29,763 nucleotides of DNA from Nitrosopumilaceae archaeon (lineage in GTDB: Archaea > Thermoproteota > Nitrososphaeria > Nitrososphaerales > Nitrosopumilaceae), in NCBI GenBank assembly GCA_013867245.1, contig JACENB010000157.1, positions 1 to 29,763 on the forward strand. The letters are read 5' to 3'. The notes beneath the pieces are model-generated. The model saw nothing but the letters and a program-made list of their open reading frames with translations. It was not told where the DNA came from and did no database searches. Of the stretch, positions 6,640 through 13,448 are shown piece by piece (within the stretch, counting starts at the first letter, position 1; every line of letters starts with the position of its first letter). A program made the position numbers and the translations under genes.

Positions 6640-8097
6640 ATGTATCGTTCACGATTAGGGACTGATTTGAGCAATATCACTTTAGATTACGTTTCATCAA
6701 TAGATGATGATTCTCAAATCGCTTTGTATGATATTATTGGTAGTCAGGCACATACAGTAATGCTGTTAGAAAATAAAATTATTACCAAAAACGATGCAAA
6801 AAAAATTCTATCCTCGTTAGAAAATTTGAAAAATGAAAAATTTGATTCTTCATCTGGAGCAGAAGATATTCATGAGTTAATTGAATCTCTAGTAATAAAA
6901 AAATCAGGTATGGCAAGCGGCGGAAAAATGCATACTGCAAGATCTAGAAATGATCAAGTTGTTCTAGATATAAGAATGAAAATTCGAGATGACATTAACA
7001 TAATTTGTAATTGTCTTTTAGATACTATAGAATCACTTGTATCTGTTTCAAAAAATCATCAAAAAACAATTATTCCATTTTATACACATCTTCAACAAGC
7101 TCAAGCTGGTTTATTTTCACATTATCTTTTAGCTCAAGCAGATATTTTATCTCGAGATTTTCAAAGACTGTTTGATACTTTTGAACGAATTAATCAAAGC
7201 CCACTTGGAGCTGGACCTGTTGGAGGTACAAGTATTACAATTGATAGACATAGTACTGCAAAAATGTTGGGTTTTGATGGTGTTGTTGAAAATTCACTTG
7301 ATGCAACAAGTACACGTGATTTTGTAGCAGAGTATGTTGCAATGGTTTCAATTTTAATGACTAATCTAAGTAGAATTTCTGAAGATTTTATAATTTGGTC
7401 AACATCTGAATTTTCATTTATTGAATTGTCTGATGAGTTTACATCACCTTCAAGTGTAATGCCTCAAAAAAAGAATCCTGATATACTTGAACTTACTAGA
7501 GGTAAAACTGCAGAAATAATTGGAAATCTTACTGCAATTTTAACTACCGTAAAAGGTCTAGCTTCTGGTTATGGACGTGATTTACAACAAATCAAATCAT
7601 CCATTTGGTCAACATCAAAAATTTCCATTAGTGCATTACTGATTATAAAATCAATAATTCTTACAATGAAAGTAAATGAAAAACAAATGAAAAAAGTAAC
7701 TGAATCTAGTAATTTAATTGCATTAGATATTGCTGAAAAATTAGTACAAGAAGGAGTACCATTTAGAGTAACTCATAAAATTGCAGGTGTCTTAGTTCAA
7801 CTAGCACATAATTCCAAAAAACCTATTTCAAAATTAACTACACCTGAAATTAAAAAATCAGTAGAAGGAACTAAAGTTGATACTAAATTAGTATCTGAGA
7901 TAATTTCCAATACTAGTGTTATATCATCCTTGAAAGACCGAAAATCATTTGGTTCTTCAGGATATGATGAACAAAAAAGAATGATTTCTGATCGAACTGA
8001 AAAAATCAATCGTTGGAGATTAGAAATGTCTGAAAGAGAAAATAAAATTAAATCATCATTAAATGATCTTCAAAAATCAATCGATGACATCCTTTGA
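6640..8097 (+). CDS. argH: Argininosuccinate lyase
   Basis: The 485-residue product splits argininosuccinate into arginine and fumarate, the last step of arginine synthesis in the cytoplasm. The superfamily signature SSVMPQKKNPD lies at about residues 270-280. GGKMHTARSRNDQV at about 94-107 is the substrate-binding motif with the H-x-x-x-S-R-N-D core, and SPLGAGPVGGT at about 187-197 is the third conserved block. Length is normal for the family. A TTG three bases earlier is in frame, but ATG 6640 is placed 25 bp after the centre of the shared TATA box and is preferred. No other arginine gene is adjacent. The C-terminal 50 residues are unusually Lys/Ser-rich. Confidence 0.96.
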   Translation: MYRSRLGTDLSNITLDYVSSIDDDSQIALYDIIGSQAHTVMLLENKIITKNDAKKILSSLENLKNEKFDSSSGAEDIHELIESLVIKKSGMASGGKMHTARSRNDQVVLDIRMKIRDDINIICNCLLDTIESLVSVSKNHQKTIIPFYTHLQQAQAGLFSHYLLAQADILSRDFQRLFDTFERINQSPLGAGPVGGTSITIDRHSTAKMLGFDGVVENSLDATSTRDFVAEYVAMVSILMTNLSRISEDFIIWSTSEFSFIELSDEFTSPSSVMPQKKNPDILELTRGKTAEIIGNLTAILTTVKGLASGYGRDLQQIKSSIWSTSKISISALLIIKSIILTMKVNEKQMKKVTESSNLIALDIAEKLVQEGVPFRVTHKIAGVLVQLAHNSKKPISKLTTPEIKKSVEGTKVDTKLVSEIISNTSVISSLKDRKSFGSSGYDEQKRMISDRTEKINRWRLEMSERENKIKSSLNDLQKSIDDIL

Positions 8098-8110
8098 TAA
8101 TCAAAAATAG

Positions 8111-8184
8111 CGGGTCTAGAGGGATTCGGACCCTCGACAACCGGATTAAAAGTCCGGTGCGCTACCTGGCTGCGCCATAGACCC
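8111..8184 (-). tRNA. tRNA-Lys (anticodon TTT)
   Basis: Reading the minus strand from 8184, acceptor GGGTCTA pairs with TAGACCC, the D-arm is GCGC/GCGC around AGCCAGGTA, the anticodon arm is CCGGA-CTTTTAA-TCCGG with anticodon UUU, and the T-stem is GAGGG/CCCTC. The discriminator is G; CCA is not encoded and no intron is present. The T-loop reads TCCGAAT, so position 55, almost always U, is C. A TATA-like AAATTATAC lies about 26 bp upstream at 8203-8211. Confidence 0.96.
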
Positions 8185-8280
8185 ACACAAAAAATCATTT
8201 TTGCGTATAATTTAGTCTTTTAGAAACTATACAAGTATGGCAGAAACTTTTAATCTAGGATTTTGTCTCATACAACTTGT
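8185..8280. promoter_or_regulatory. Divergent promoter region between tRNA-Lys and tRNA-Asp
   Basis: This 96-bp gap holds a minus-strand TATA-like AAATTATAC near 8203-8211 and a plus-strand ACTTTTAAT near 8245-8253, each 26-32 bp from its tRNA. Nothing else is seen. Confidence 0.45.
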
Positions 8281-8355
8281 GCCCTTGTAGTATAGCCCGG
8301 TCTAGAATTCGGCCCTGTCACGGCTGAGACGCGTGTTCAAATCCCGCCGAGGGCG
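8281..8355 (+). tRNA. tRNA-Asp (anticodon GTC)
   Basis: Acceptor GCCCTTG pairs with CGAGGGC, discriminator G, and a genomic CCA follows at 8356-8358. The anticodon stem CGGCC/GGCTG encloses CTGTCAC with anticodon GUC at 8317-8319. Two pairs fail: the D-stem GTAT/GAAT has A12 facing A23, and the T-stem GCGTG/CCCGC has U52 facing C62. The T-loop TTCAAAT is normal. The gene is divergent from tRNA-Lys with 96 bp between them. A TATA-like ACTTTTAAT at about 8245-8253 precedes it. Confidence 0.92.
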
Positions 8356-8438
8356 CCATAATTTTAATTATTTTATTTATTATTGCGATCAATATCATTT
8401 TCATTTCCAATTTTGGCATCAAATTTTGTTACAAGAAT

Positions 8439-8447
8439 CTTAAAATT
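8439..8447 (+). promoter_or_regulatory. TATA-like element of the coiled-coil protein gene
   Basis: CTTAAAATT is centred 27 bp before the TTG at 8470, so transcription would begin at the TTG itself. The 114-bp stretch between tRNA-Asp and this gene holds nothing else I can identify. Confidence 0.5.
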
Positions 8448-8469
8448 CAGGGAATTTTAGGGAAATTTA

Positions 8470-9186
8470 TTGTCTGAAGAGAAAAAAGAATCTGAAGTTG
8501 AGGCAAAAACAACTGAAGAGACTAAATCCGAAGAACCATCTGCTGAGGAAATAAAAAAAGCAGCAGAAGCAAAAGCAGAAGCAGAATCAAAAGCTGCTCA
8601 AGAAGCAGCAGCTAGAGTGGAAGCAGAAGCAAAAGCAGTTGCTGATGCAGAAGCTGCAGTTCAAGAAGCTCTTGAAAAAGCAGAAGCTGCAAGAGCAAAA
8701 TTGGAAGCTGCAGCAGATGAAGAATACAAGGCAATCGCTGCAGAAGTAAAAGCAGATACTGGCAAAAAAGTTGATTATACATTCAAACGTCAAGGTGAAG
8801 AAATTTTTAGAAGAGACATGGGTGAACCTGAATTTTGGTTAGAAAAAGAAGATAGATTTCCAAGACCTATTCTTTCAGCAGATGAACAAGAATCTATTAC
8901 AAGAAAAGCTGAAACTCCTCATGATCAAACTCCTGCATACAATCCACAACATGTTCTTAGTCCTGAGTTTGGTGGAGTATCAAATTATGAACGCGGTGTA
9001 GATTCTTTCTTGGATGAATTAAAAGCTAAACTTGTAAAACAAAAAAGTGATCCTGAATCTACAGAAAAAGAAATTCTTGCAACAGAAAATGAAATTACTT
9101 ACTTAGAATCAATACATGAAAATTACTATATTGGAATGAATGTTTTTAGAACTGCAAAAGGCGGACGGAATAAAATTAGCGCTTAG
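8470..9186 (+). CDS. Uncharacterised protein with Ala/Glu/Lys coiled-coil N-terminus
   Basis: I do not recognise a named family. The 238-residue product starts at TTG 8470; no in-frame ATG occurs in the first 100 residues, and a TATA-like element lies 27 bp upstream, so the TTG is well supported. Residues 1-100 are almost only A, E, K, S and Q in long heptad-like runs, predicted as a charged coiled coil or extended helix. From about residue 105 the composition changes to a folded-looking domain: KVDYTFKRQGEEIF, FWLEKEDRFPRPIL, YNPQHVLSPEFGG, then a helical EKEILATENEITYLESI and YYIGMNVFRTAKGG. No signal peptide or membrane span is seen. The glutamyl-tRNA reductase-like gene follows 15 bp later on the same strand, so the two are probably co-transcribed. 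Function unknown. Confidence 0.85.
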   Translation: MSEEKKESEVEAKTTEETKSEEPSAEEIKKAAEAKAEAESKAAQEAAARVEAEAKAVADAEAAVQEALEKAEAARAKLEAAADEEYKAIAAEVKADTGKKVDYTFKRQGEEIFRRDMGEPEFWLEKEDRFPRPILSADEQESITRKAETPHDQTPAYNPQHVLSPEFGGVSNYERGVDSFLDELKAKLVKQKSDPESTEKEILATENEITYLESIHENYYIGMNVFRTAKGGRNKISA

Positions 9187-9201
9187 GAATGAGATGAGAA
9201 G

Positions 9202-10278
9202 ATGGATCACGTAATTTTTGATGTAATGAATACGAGAGTAACTTTCAAAAATGTTCCATTACATGAGTTATCTAAATTTGCGTTCAAAGATGTTGGAGCA
9301 GCAGCAGATGAATTTAAAAAAATTCCTGGTGTTGATGAATGTATTATTATTCAAACTGCTAGCAGAATTGAAATTTTTACAGTAAGTAATACTGAAACTG
9401 TAGATTCTCCTGATGCAAGAAGAGCTGAAGGTAAAACTCTGATTTTGAATCAAGTTAAAGAAACATGGATAAATTTAACAGAATTAGAACAAATTGACAT
9501 TGATCACTTTGATCAAACAATTGAAGTTTACAAAAGTGATGATGTTTACCTTAATCTCTTACGCTTAGGCTCTGGTATTGATTCATTTGTTGTTGGAAAA
9601 CAAGAAGTATTTGATGAAATAGTTCAATCTTTATCTCATGCTAAATCTGCAGGAACGTCTGGTACTATTCTCAATAAATTATTTGAAAGTGTAATTCGAT
9701 TATCTTCTAGAATGAGGGATTCTACTGGAATTGCAAAAGATATTGTATCTCTAGGAGATGTTGCAGTAAAGTTAGTTGAAGAGAAAGCTGGATTAGATGC
9801 AAAGAAAAAAGTTTTGTTAATAGGAACGGGAAATTCCGCTGCTTTAGTTGCAAAAACACTAAACAAAAAAGAAATTTCTTATGATGTTAGTAGTAGAACA
9901 ATTGAACGTGCTACAGGATTTAGCAATGTTGTAGGCGGAAACCCAATTGACTTCAATGATGTATTAACCACATTTGATAAATATGATATTATTTTTGTAG
10001 CAACAACATCCGATTATTTCTTGATTACATTTGAAAGAATTCAACTTCTAATGAAAGAAAAGAAAAAGGGTACATTGATTTTAGATTTATCAGATCCTAG
10101 AACTGTTGATGAAGGCATTACTGCTCTTCCAGGAATTAAATTGCTTTTTAGAGACCAAATAGCTGAAATTTATGACGAAAGTGTTAAGCACAGAACTTCA
10201 ATTATTCCAGCCGTCGAAAAAATTATTGCCAAAGAATTACCTGTATTGTCTGCAAGAATGAAAAAACTAGATGCTTAG
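9202..10278 (+). CDS. Glutamyl-tRNA reductase-like protein lacking catalytic residues
   Basis: The 358-residue product follows the fold of glutamyl-tRNA reductase (HemA): an N-terminal catalytic-type domain, a linker motif LGSGIDSFVVGKQEV like LxxGLDSxxxGExQI (residues 122-136), and a Rossmann domain starting KKVLLIGTGNSA (G208-x-G210). Genuine enzymes use Cys in an S-T-C-N-R-x-E motif; here it reads QTASRIE, so Ala53 replaces the catalytic Cys and Ser54 the Asn. The histidine aligned with E. coli His99 is Asn118, and the Glu of GExQI is Lys133. The C-terminal dimerisation domain is absent; the protein ends about 60 residues short of E. coli HemA. It probably cannot reduce glutamyl-tRNA and may be regulatory or binding. 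No other haem genes are nearby. Many pipelines would name this hemA; I advise against that without a true hemA check. A purine-rich GAGATGAGAAG precedes the ATG. Confidence 0.85.
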   Translation: MDHVIFDVMNTRVTFKNVPLHELSKFAFKDVGAAADEFKKIPGVDECIIIQTASRIEIFTVSNTETVDSPDARRAEGKTLILNQVKETWINLTELEQIDIDHFDQTIEVYKSDDVYLNLLRLGSGIDSFVVGKQEVFDEIVQSLSHAKSAGTSGTILNKLFESVIRLSSRMRDSTGIAKDIVSLGDVAVKLVEEKAGLDAKKKVLLIGTGNSAALVAKTLNKKEISYDVSSRTIERATGFSNVVGGNPIDFNDVLTTFDKYDIIFVATTSDYFLITFERIQLLMKEKKKGTLILDLSDPRTVDEGITALPGIKLLFRDQIAEIYDESVKHRTSIIPAVEKIIAKELPVLSARMKKLDA

Positions 10279-10280
10279 AA

Positions 10281-10297
10281 ATTTTTATTTTTGTTTT
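10281..10297 (+). terminator. T-rich probable terminator after the reductase-like gene
   Basis: ATTTTTATTTTTGTTTT follows the stop codon by 2 bp on the plus strand, a typical archaeal T-rich stop. It lies in the 3' end of the convergent DUF1059 gene. Confidence 0.35.
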
Positions 10298-10449
10298 CTA
10301 ATTAGAATTTGTTTTACTGCCTCAACTGTATAATCTATTCCATGTTCATTTTCAGCATGATTTCTAAAATCTTCAATCACTTTTTCATTTTCTCCATCAG
10401 CCACAAAATCACATTCAAAACCATAGTCACGACACATTATCTTAGGCAT
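10285..10449 (-). CDS. Small DUF1059-family protein (54 residues)
   Basis: A short frame on the minus strand runs from ATG 10449 to TAA at 10285-10287. The product begins MPKIMCRDYGFECDF and contains FRNHAENEHGIDY, matching the DUF1059 family pattern of two N-terminal cysteines (Cys6, Cys13) followed by a helix with an H-x-x-x-x-H segment (His31, His36). The Cys and His residues could bind a metal; no function is established for the family. A TATA-like TTTATACTATA on the minus strand at about 10468-10478 is 25 bp upstream, so it is probably a leaderless single gene, though it could also be read from the reductase gene upstream (70-bp gap). Its coding end is convergent with the reductase-like gene. 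It is easily missed because of its size. Confidence 0.82.
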   Translation of the reverse strand: MPKIMCRDYGFECDFVADGENEKVIEDFRNHAENEHGIDYTVEAVKQILIRKQK

Positions 10450-10519
10450 ATTTTGTTGAAATTAATTATAGTATAAAAATTATGATATTTTAGATTTAAC
10501 AATAATACTAGAATTTTTT

Positions 10520-11362
10520 TTATCCATATGATTCGTATTTGATACCAAAACTACCATCAGATTTTTTTTCATGTTCTGTTACAAATCCTTTTGGACCTAA
10601 ATGATCAATTACACCATCTATGGTACCTTGATATCCACAAATATAGATAATTGAATTTTCAGGAGTTAATTCTTCACCTACCATTTCTTCTACTGGTGAC
10701 AATCCTGTTTTTTTATCTGGTTTGAAAAATGATTCTACTCTACCAACATGACCATTCCAAGATCTATTGAAAAATTCCTTTGGTCTACTAATTGCTGCTC
10801 TATATCTAAAATTCCATTTATCTCTACCATTTTTTTCACTTTCTAATTCCATATCTGTTAACAGACGTTTGTAACTTAACTCATCTACATAACTTGCACC
10901 ATGCAAAACAATAACTTCCCTTTTGTCGTTTGTATCCTGGAAATGTTTTGCAAATGCAATGAATGGAGCTAAACCTGTTCCTCCACCTACACAAATTACT
11001 CTTCTGTTATCTTTTTCACCATTATGTAATTTATCACTAATCAGTAATGCAGCTCCTGTAGGATCACCTAACAAAACTTCGTCACCAACACTGAGATAAA
11101 ATAATTCTGTGGTAACTCTTCCTGGAAGTGGTTTTCTAACCCATCTAATAACAAATTCAAAATAATCTCTATTCTCAGCATGTGATGCAATAGAATATGC
11201 TCTTCTAACTACTTTTTTTTCTGCTGGTATTGGAAGACCAATTGTTAAAAATTGCCCAGTTTTGTACTCTGGCATCCCGTTTTCTGGGACCAATCTTATG
11301 ATTACTAGATCTTCTTTTAGTAATTCTCTATAGACAACTTTTGCCTTCATTTCAGTAACCAT
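10520..11362 (-). CDS. Ferredoxin-NADP reductase family protein
   Basis: The 280-residue product has both domains of the ferredoxin-NADP reductase superfamily: FAD-binding barrel with RRAYSIAS at about residues 54-61 and KPLPGRVTT at about 77-85, then the nucleotide-binding domain with CVGGGTGLAPFIAF at about 125-138 and the late YICGYQGTIDGVIDHL motif. The C-terminus continues about 30 residues past that motif and ends near a Tyr, an aromatic often stacking on FAD. Bacterial ferredoxin/flavodoxin-NADP reductases (Fpr type) are similar in size. The start is ATG 11362; a TATA-like ATATATTTA lies about 26-32 bp upstream, and an in-frame ATG at residue 5 is the alternative. The fragment at 1-314 is a paralogue. 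It may exchange electrons between NADPH and ferredoxin for biosynthesis; direction and partner are not determinable here. Confidence 0.9.
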   Translation of the reverse strand: MVTEMKAKVVYRELLKEDLVIIRLVPENGMPEYKTGQFLTIGLPIPAEKKVVRRAYSIASHAENRDYFEFVIRWVRKPLPGRVTTELFYLSVGDEVLLGDPTGAALLISDKLHNGEKDNRRVICVGGGTGLAPFIAFAKHFQDTNDKREVIVLHGASYVDELSYKRLLTDMELESEKNGRDKWNFRYRAAISRPKEFFNRSWNGHVGRVESFFKPDKKTGLSPVEEMVGEELTPENSIIYICGYQGTIDGVIDHLGPKGFVTEHEKKSDGSFGIKYESYG

Positions 11363-11387
11363 TAACGAAGCATCCTGCTACTTTGGA

Positions 11388-11397
11388 TAAATATATT
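11388..11397 (-). promoter_or_regulatory. TATA-like element of the reductase gene
   Basis: On the minus strand AATATATTTA is centred about 30 bp before the ATG at 11362. Position and composition only. Confidence 0.5.
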
Positions 11398-11440
11398 TCT
11401 CTTACAAAGTAATTCTAGAGATCAGATTATTACTAAAATT

Positions 11441-12238
11441 CTAATTAATTTGTGACATTATTTCATCAAGAATTTTTTGATTTGCTGCAGCAATAAATGA
11501 GACTCTTGTCTCATAACTTAGATCTGCATCAAGTGGATTCAAATCTGCATCTAAAAGTAAACCTCCAGATTCTTTTACAATAATGCATCCTGCAGCAATA
11601 TCTTGAATTCTAATTTTATCTCTAAAGTCAATAAAAACATCCATCAAACCTCTTGCAAATAATGCCATCTCTAATGCGTTGGCTCCAAAATGTCTGGTAT
11701 GATTATGATTTTGAAATATTGGATACATACGTTGCATTAATTCATTAGAGCCACCCGATGTGTTAATTCCAACAATTTTGTAAATTGGTTCTTTTTGTTG
11801 TACTTTGATTTGTTTTTCATTCAAAAATGAACCCTTTCCTTTTGAAGCCCAATACATATCTCCATTTGTTAAATCTGTAATTACTCCATCTGTAATAGAA
11901 CTAAGTTTATTTTCTGTTGCAAATGCTAATGAACTACAAAAAAATGGTACACCACGTACAGCATTTGCTGAACCATCTATTGCATCCATTATGATATACC
12001 CTTTTGGATTATCTGATAATTCTACCCTGCCACATTCTTCACCTAAAACAATACATTCAAACTTTATTTCTTTTAGATAATCTAAAACAGTTTGTTCAGC
12101 AGTAATGTCAATATTTCGTGAAATATCTCCACCTGCACCTCTGCCAAAATCTCCTGCAGCCTCTTCTGTCCCTGCAAGATCTTTTACATTTCTATAAATT
12201 CGATTTGATGCTTCACGAAGAATTTCTATAACTTCCAT
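11441..12238 (-). CDS. Inositol monophosphatase-family sugar/inositol phosphatase
   Basis: The 265-residue product belongs to the Mg-dependent, Li-sensitive phosphatase superfamily. LGEECGR supplies the first metal Glu, MDAIDGSANAVRGVPFF is the D-x-I-D-G-x-x-N motif with two metal Asp residues, and IQDIAAGCIIVKESGG is the C-terminal (W)D-x-A-A-G-x-x-x-x-x-x-A/S-G-G motif, with Gln in place of the usual Trp. All four metal ligands are present, so it should be active. Archaeal homologues hydrolyse inositol-1-phosphate and often fructose-1,6-bisphosphate; the substrate cannot be told here. In this clade myo-inositol is a plausible lipid head-group precursor. A TATA-like CTTAAATTA about 24 bp before the ATG on the minus strand suggests leaderless expression. 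Divergent from the unknown gene at 12319. Confidence 0.9.
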   Translation of the reverse strand: MEVIEILREASNRIYRNVKDLAGTEEAAGDFGRGAGGDISRNIDITAEQTVLDYLKEIKFECIVLGEECGRVELSDNPKGYIIMDAIDGSANAVRGVPFFCSSLAFATENKLSSITDGVITDLTNGDMYWASKGKGSFLNEKQIKVQQKEPIYKIVGINTSGGSNELMQRMYPIFQNHNHTRHFGANALEMALFARGLMDVFIDFRDKIRIQDIAAGCIIVKESGGLLLDADLNPLDADLSYETRVSFIAAANQKILDEIMSQIN

Positions 12239-12288
12239 AAACGATTATTCTTCTTTCGTAATTTAAGTGAAGAAATTTTTTTTTGAAA

Positions 12289-12298
12289 GCATAAATAA
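12289..12298 (+). promoter_or_regulatory. TATA-like element of the rfcL cluster
   Basis: GCATAAATAA is centred 26 bp before the GTG at 12319. It would drive the unknown gene, rfcL and the Cys-rich gene, since no internal promoter is evident between them. Confidence 0.5.
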
Positions 12299-12318
12299 CA
12301 ACAGATTGAATTGTGTGT

Positions 12319-13440
12319 GTGAGTGGAAAAGACGAATCTATTTTTAGCAAAGGTGCTTTAATGGGTACGAAACCTGGAAAACAAATCATTAAACAAGGCC
12401 TATTCAAATCAAAGGGATTCAAATTATTCAATCAATATAAGCAAGAAGCTGAAGATACGTTTCCTGCATTTGCTCAAAGATTTGCAAAGAATCTATTTGA
12501 TCAAATAAATGCTGATGAATCTCCTAATACAACCCAACAACAATTTGCTGAAGAAGTGGGTTCGACTGAAATTATTTTGAATGCATCTGAAATTGAGCCT
12601 ATAAAATCTAAATTGCAAGATTTTGATACATTGCATGATAGGGTACTAAGAATTTTAAATTCAAATTTTGTTAAAATGACATTTCCTGTTTTTAATGGTC
12701 TTTTTGATGCATCAACAGATTATTTCAAAGATGATGAAAGTACTACAATGAGAGAAGATATTGTTGATGGTCATATTATTGCAATTGATCTTAGTGAACC
12801 AATGGATAGAATTGTAGACAAAGATGAAGACTTGGAATATTTAGATGATTACAAATTGATGAATCCTTACATTTTGAAACTTGCAAGAGAAAAAATTTCA
12901 AAAGGCGGTGAAGATGTACTAAAAGAATTTGAAGAAGGTTTCAAACAAGCAAGAATTGGACAGTATCTTGATACAAAATTAAAAGATAAACCTACAGAAA
13001 TTACTGAAGAAGAATTAATTGAAAGCTACAAAAAATATCGTTCTGTTATGGGAACTGCCGGTAGAAACATGGCTTTGAATCGTGCACCTTTAGCTGATAT
13101 TTTCTACACTGGAATGGCAAAAGCTGCTGAATCTGTAGGATGTGGAAATGAAATTGAAGATAGTATTAGAGATAGGGCTGCAAAAATTCCTTCTTGGCCA
13201 TTATTTTATTCATTAAAAATGAATGACGCAAAGAGTGGATTTGAAGAAACAATGAATCATAGTGAATCTTATTTGAGAGAAGCAAGAGATGCTTTAGAAA
13301 AATTGCCTAATAATTTTTCACACACTAAATTCTTAGAATTTCTATTTCTTACTGTAGAACATTATAATCAATTCTGGTATAAGAAATTACAAGAAGAAAA
13401 CATCTGGTCAGATTTGAACAAAAATCTTCCAACCAAGTGA
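12319..13440 (+). CDS. Uncharacterised conserved-looking helical protein upstream of rfcL
   Basis: I do not recognise a family. The product is about 373 residues and looks soluble and mostly helical, without signal peptide, membrane span or known motif. A basic N-terminus (GTKPGKQIIKQGLFKSKGFKLF, roughly residues 15-36) is followed by acidic helices such as FKDDESTTMREDIVDGH and DKDEDLEYLDDY, a middle segment YRSVMGTAGRNMALNRAPL, and an aromatic C-terminus (FLTVEHYNQFWYKKLQ). Start choice: GTG codons at 12313 and 12319 are both in frame; the TATA-like GCATAAATAA (12289-12298) is centred 26 bp before 12319, which favours that one and a product starting MSGKDES. The stop overlaps or nearly touches the rfcL start, so the genes are co-transcribed. 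The link suggests a role in replication or repair, by context only. Confidence 0.82.
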   Translation: MSGKDESIFSKGALMGTKPGKQIIKQGLFKSKGFKLFNQYKQEAEDTFPAFAQRFAKNLFDQINADESPNTTQQQFAEEVGSTEIILNASEIEPIKSKLQDFDTLHDRVLRILNSNFVKMTFPVFNGLFDASTDYFKDDESTTMREDIVDGHIIAIDLSEPMDRIVDKDEDLEYLDDYKLMNPYILKLAREKISKGGEDVLKEFEEGFKQARIGQYLDTKLKDKPTEITEEELIESYKKYRSVMGTAGRNMALNRAPLADIFYTGMAKAAESVGCGNEIEDSIRDRAAKIPSWPLFYSLKMNDAKSGFEETMNHSESYLREARDALEKLPNNFSHTKFLEFLFLTVEHYNQFWYKKLQEENIWSDLNKNLPTK

Positions 13441-13448
13441 TAAAATTG

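Noticed and set aside
8500..8760. Repetitive GCAGAAGC-like DNA resembling a tandem repeat
   Set aside because: The periodicity comes from Ala-Glu-Lys codons in the coiled-coil protein; units are irregular and the frame is open, so it is coding low complexity and not a DNA repeat.
8587..8793. Open frame of 68 codons on the minus strand rich in Cys and Phe
   Set aside because: It is the antisense image of the Ala/Glu/Lys repeat; composition is fully explained by the sense gene and no promoter or start signal is seen.
10985..11360. Reductase at 10520-11362 as a recent recombination copy of the left-edge gene
   Set aside because: The proteins are similar but differ at many positions across the visible part, so they are old paralogues and not a recent duplication or assembly repeat.
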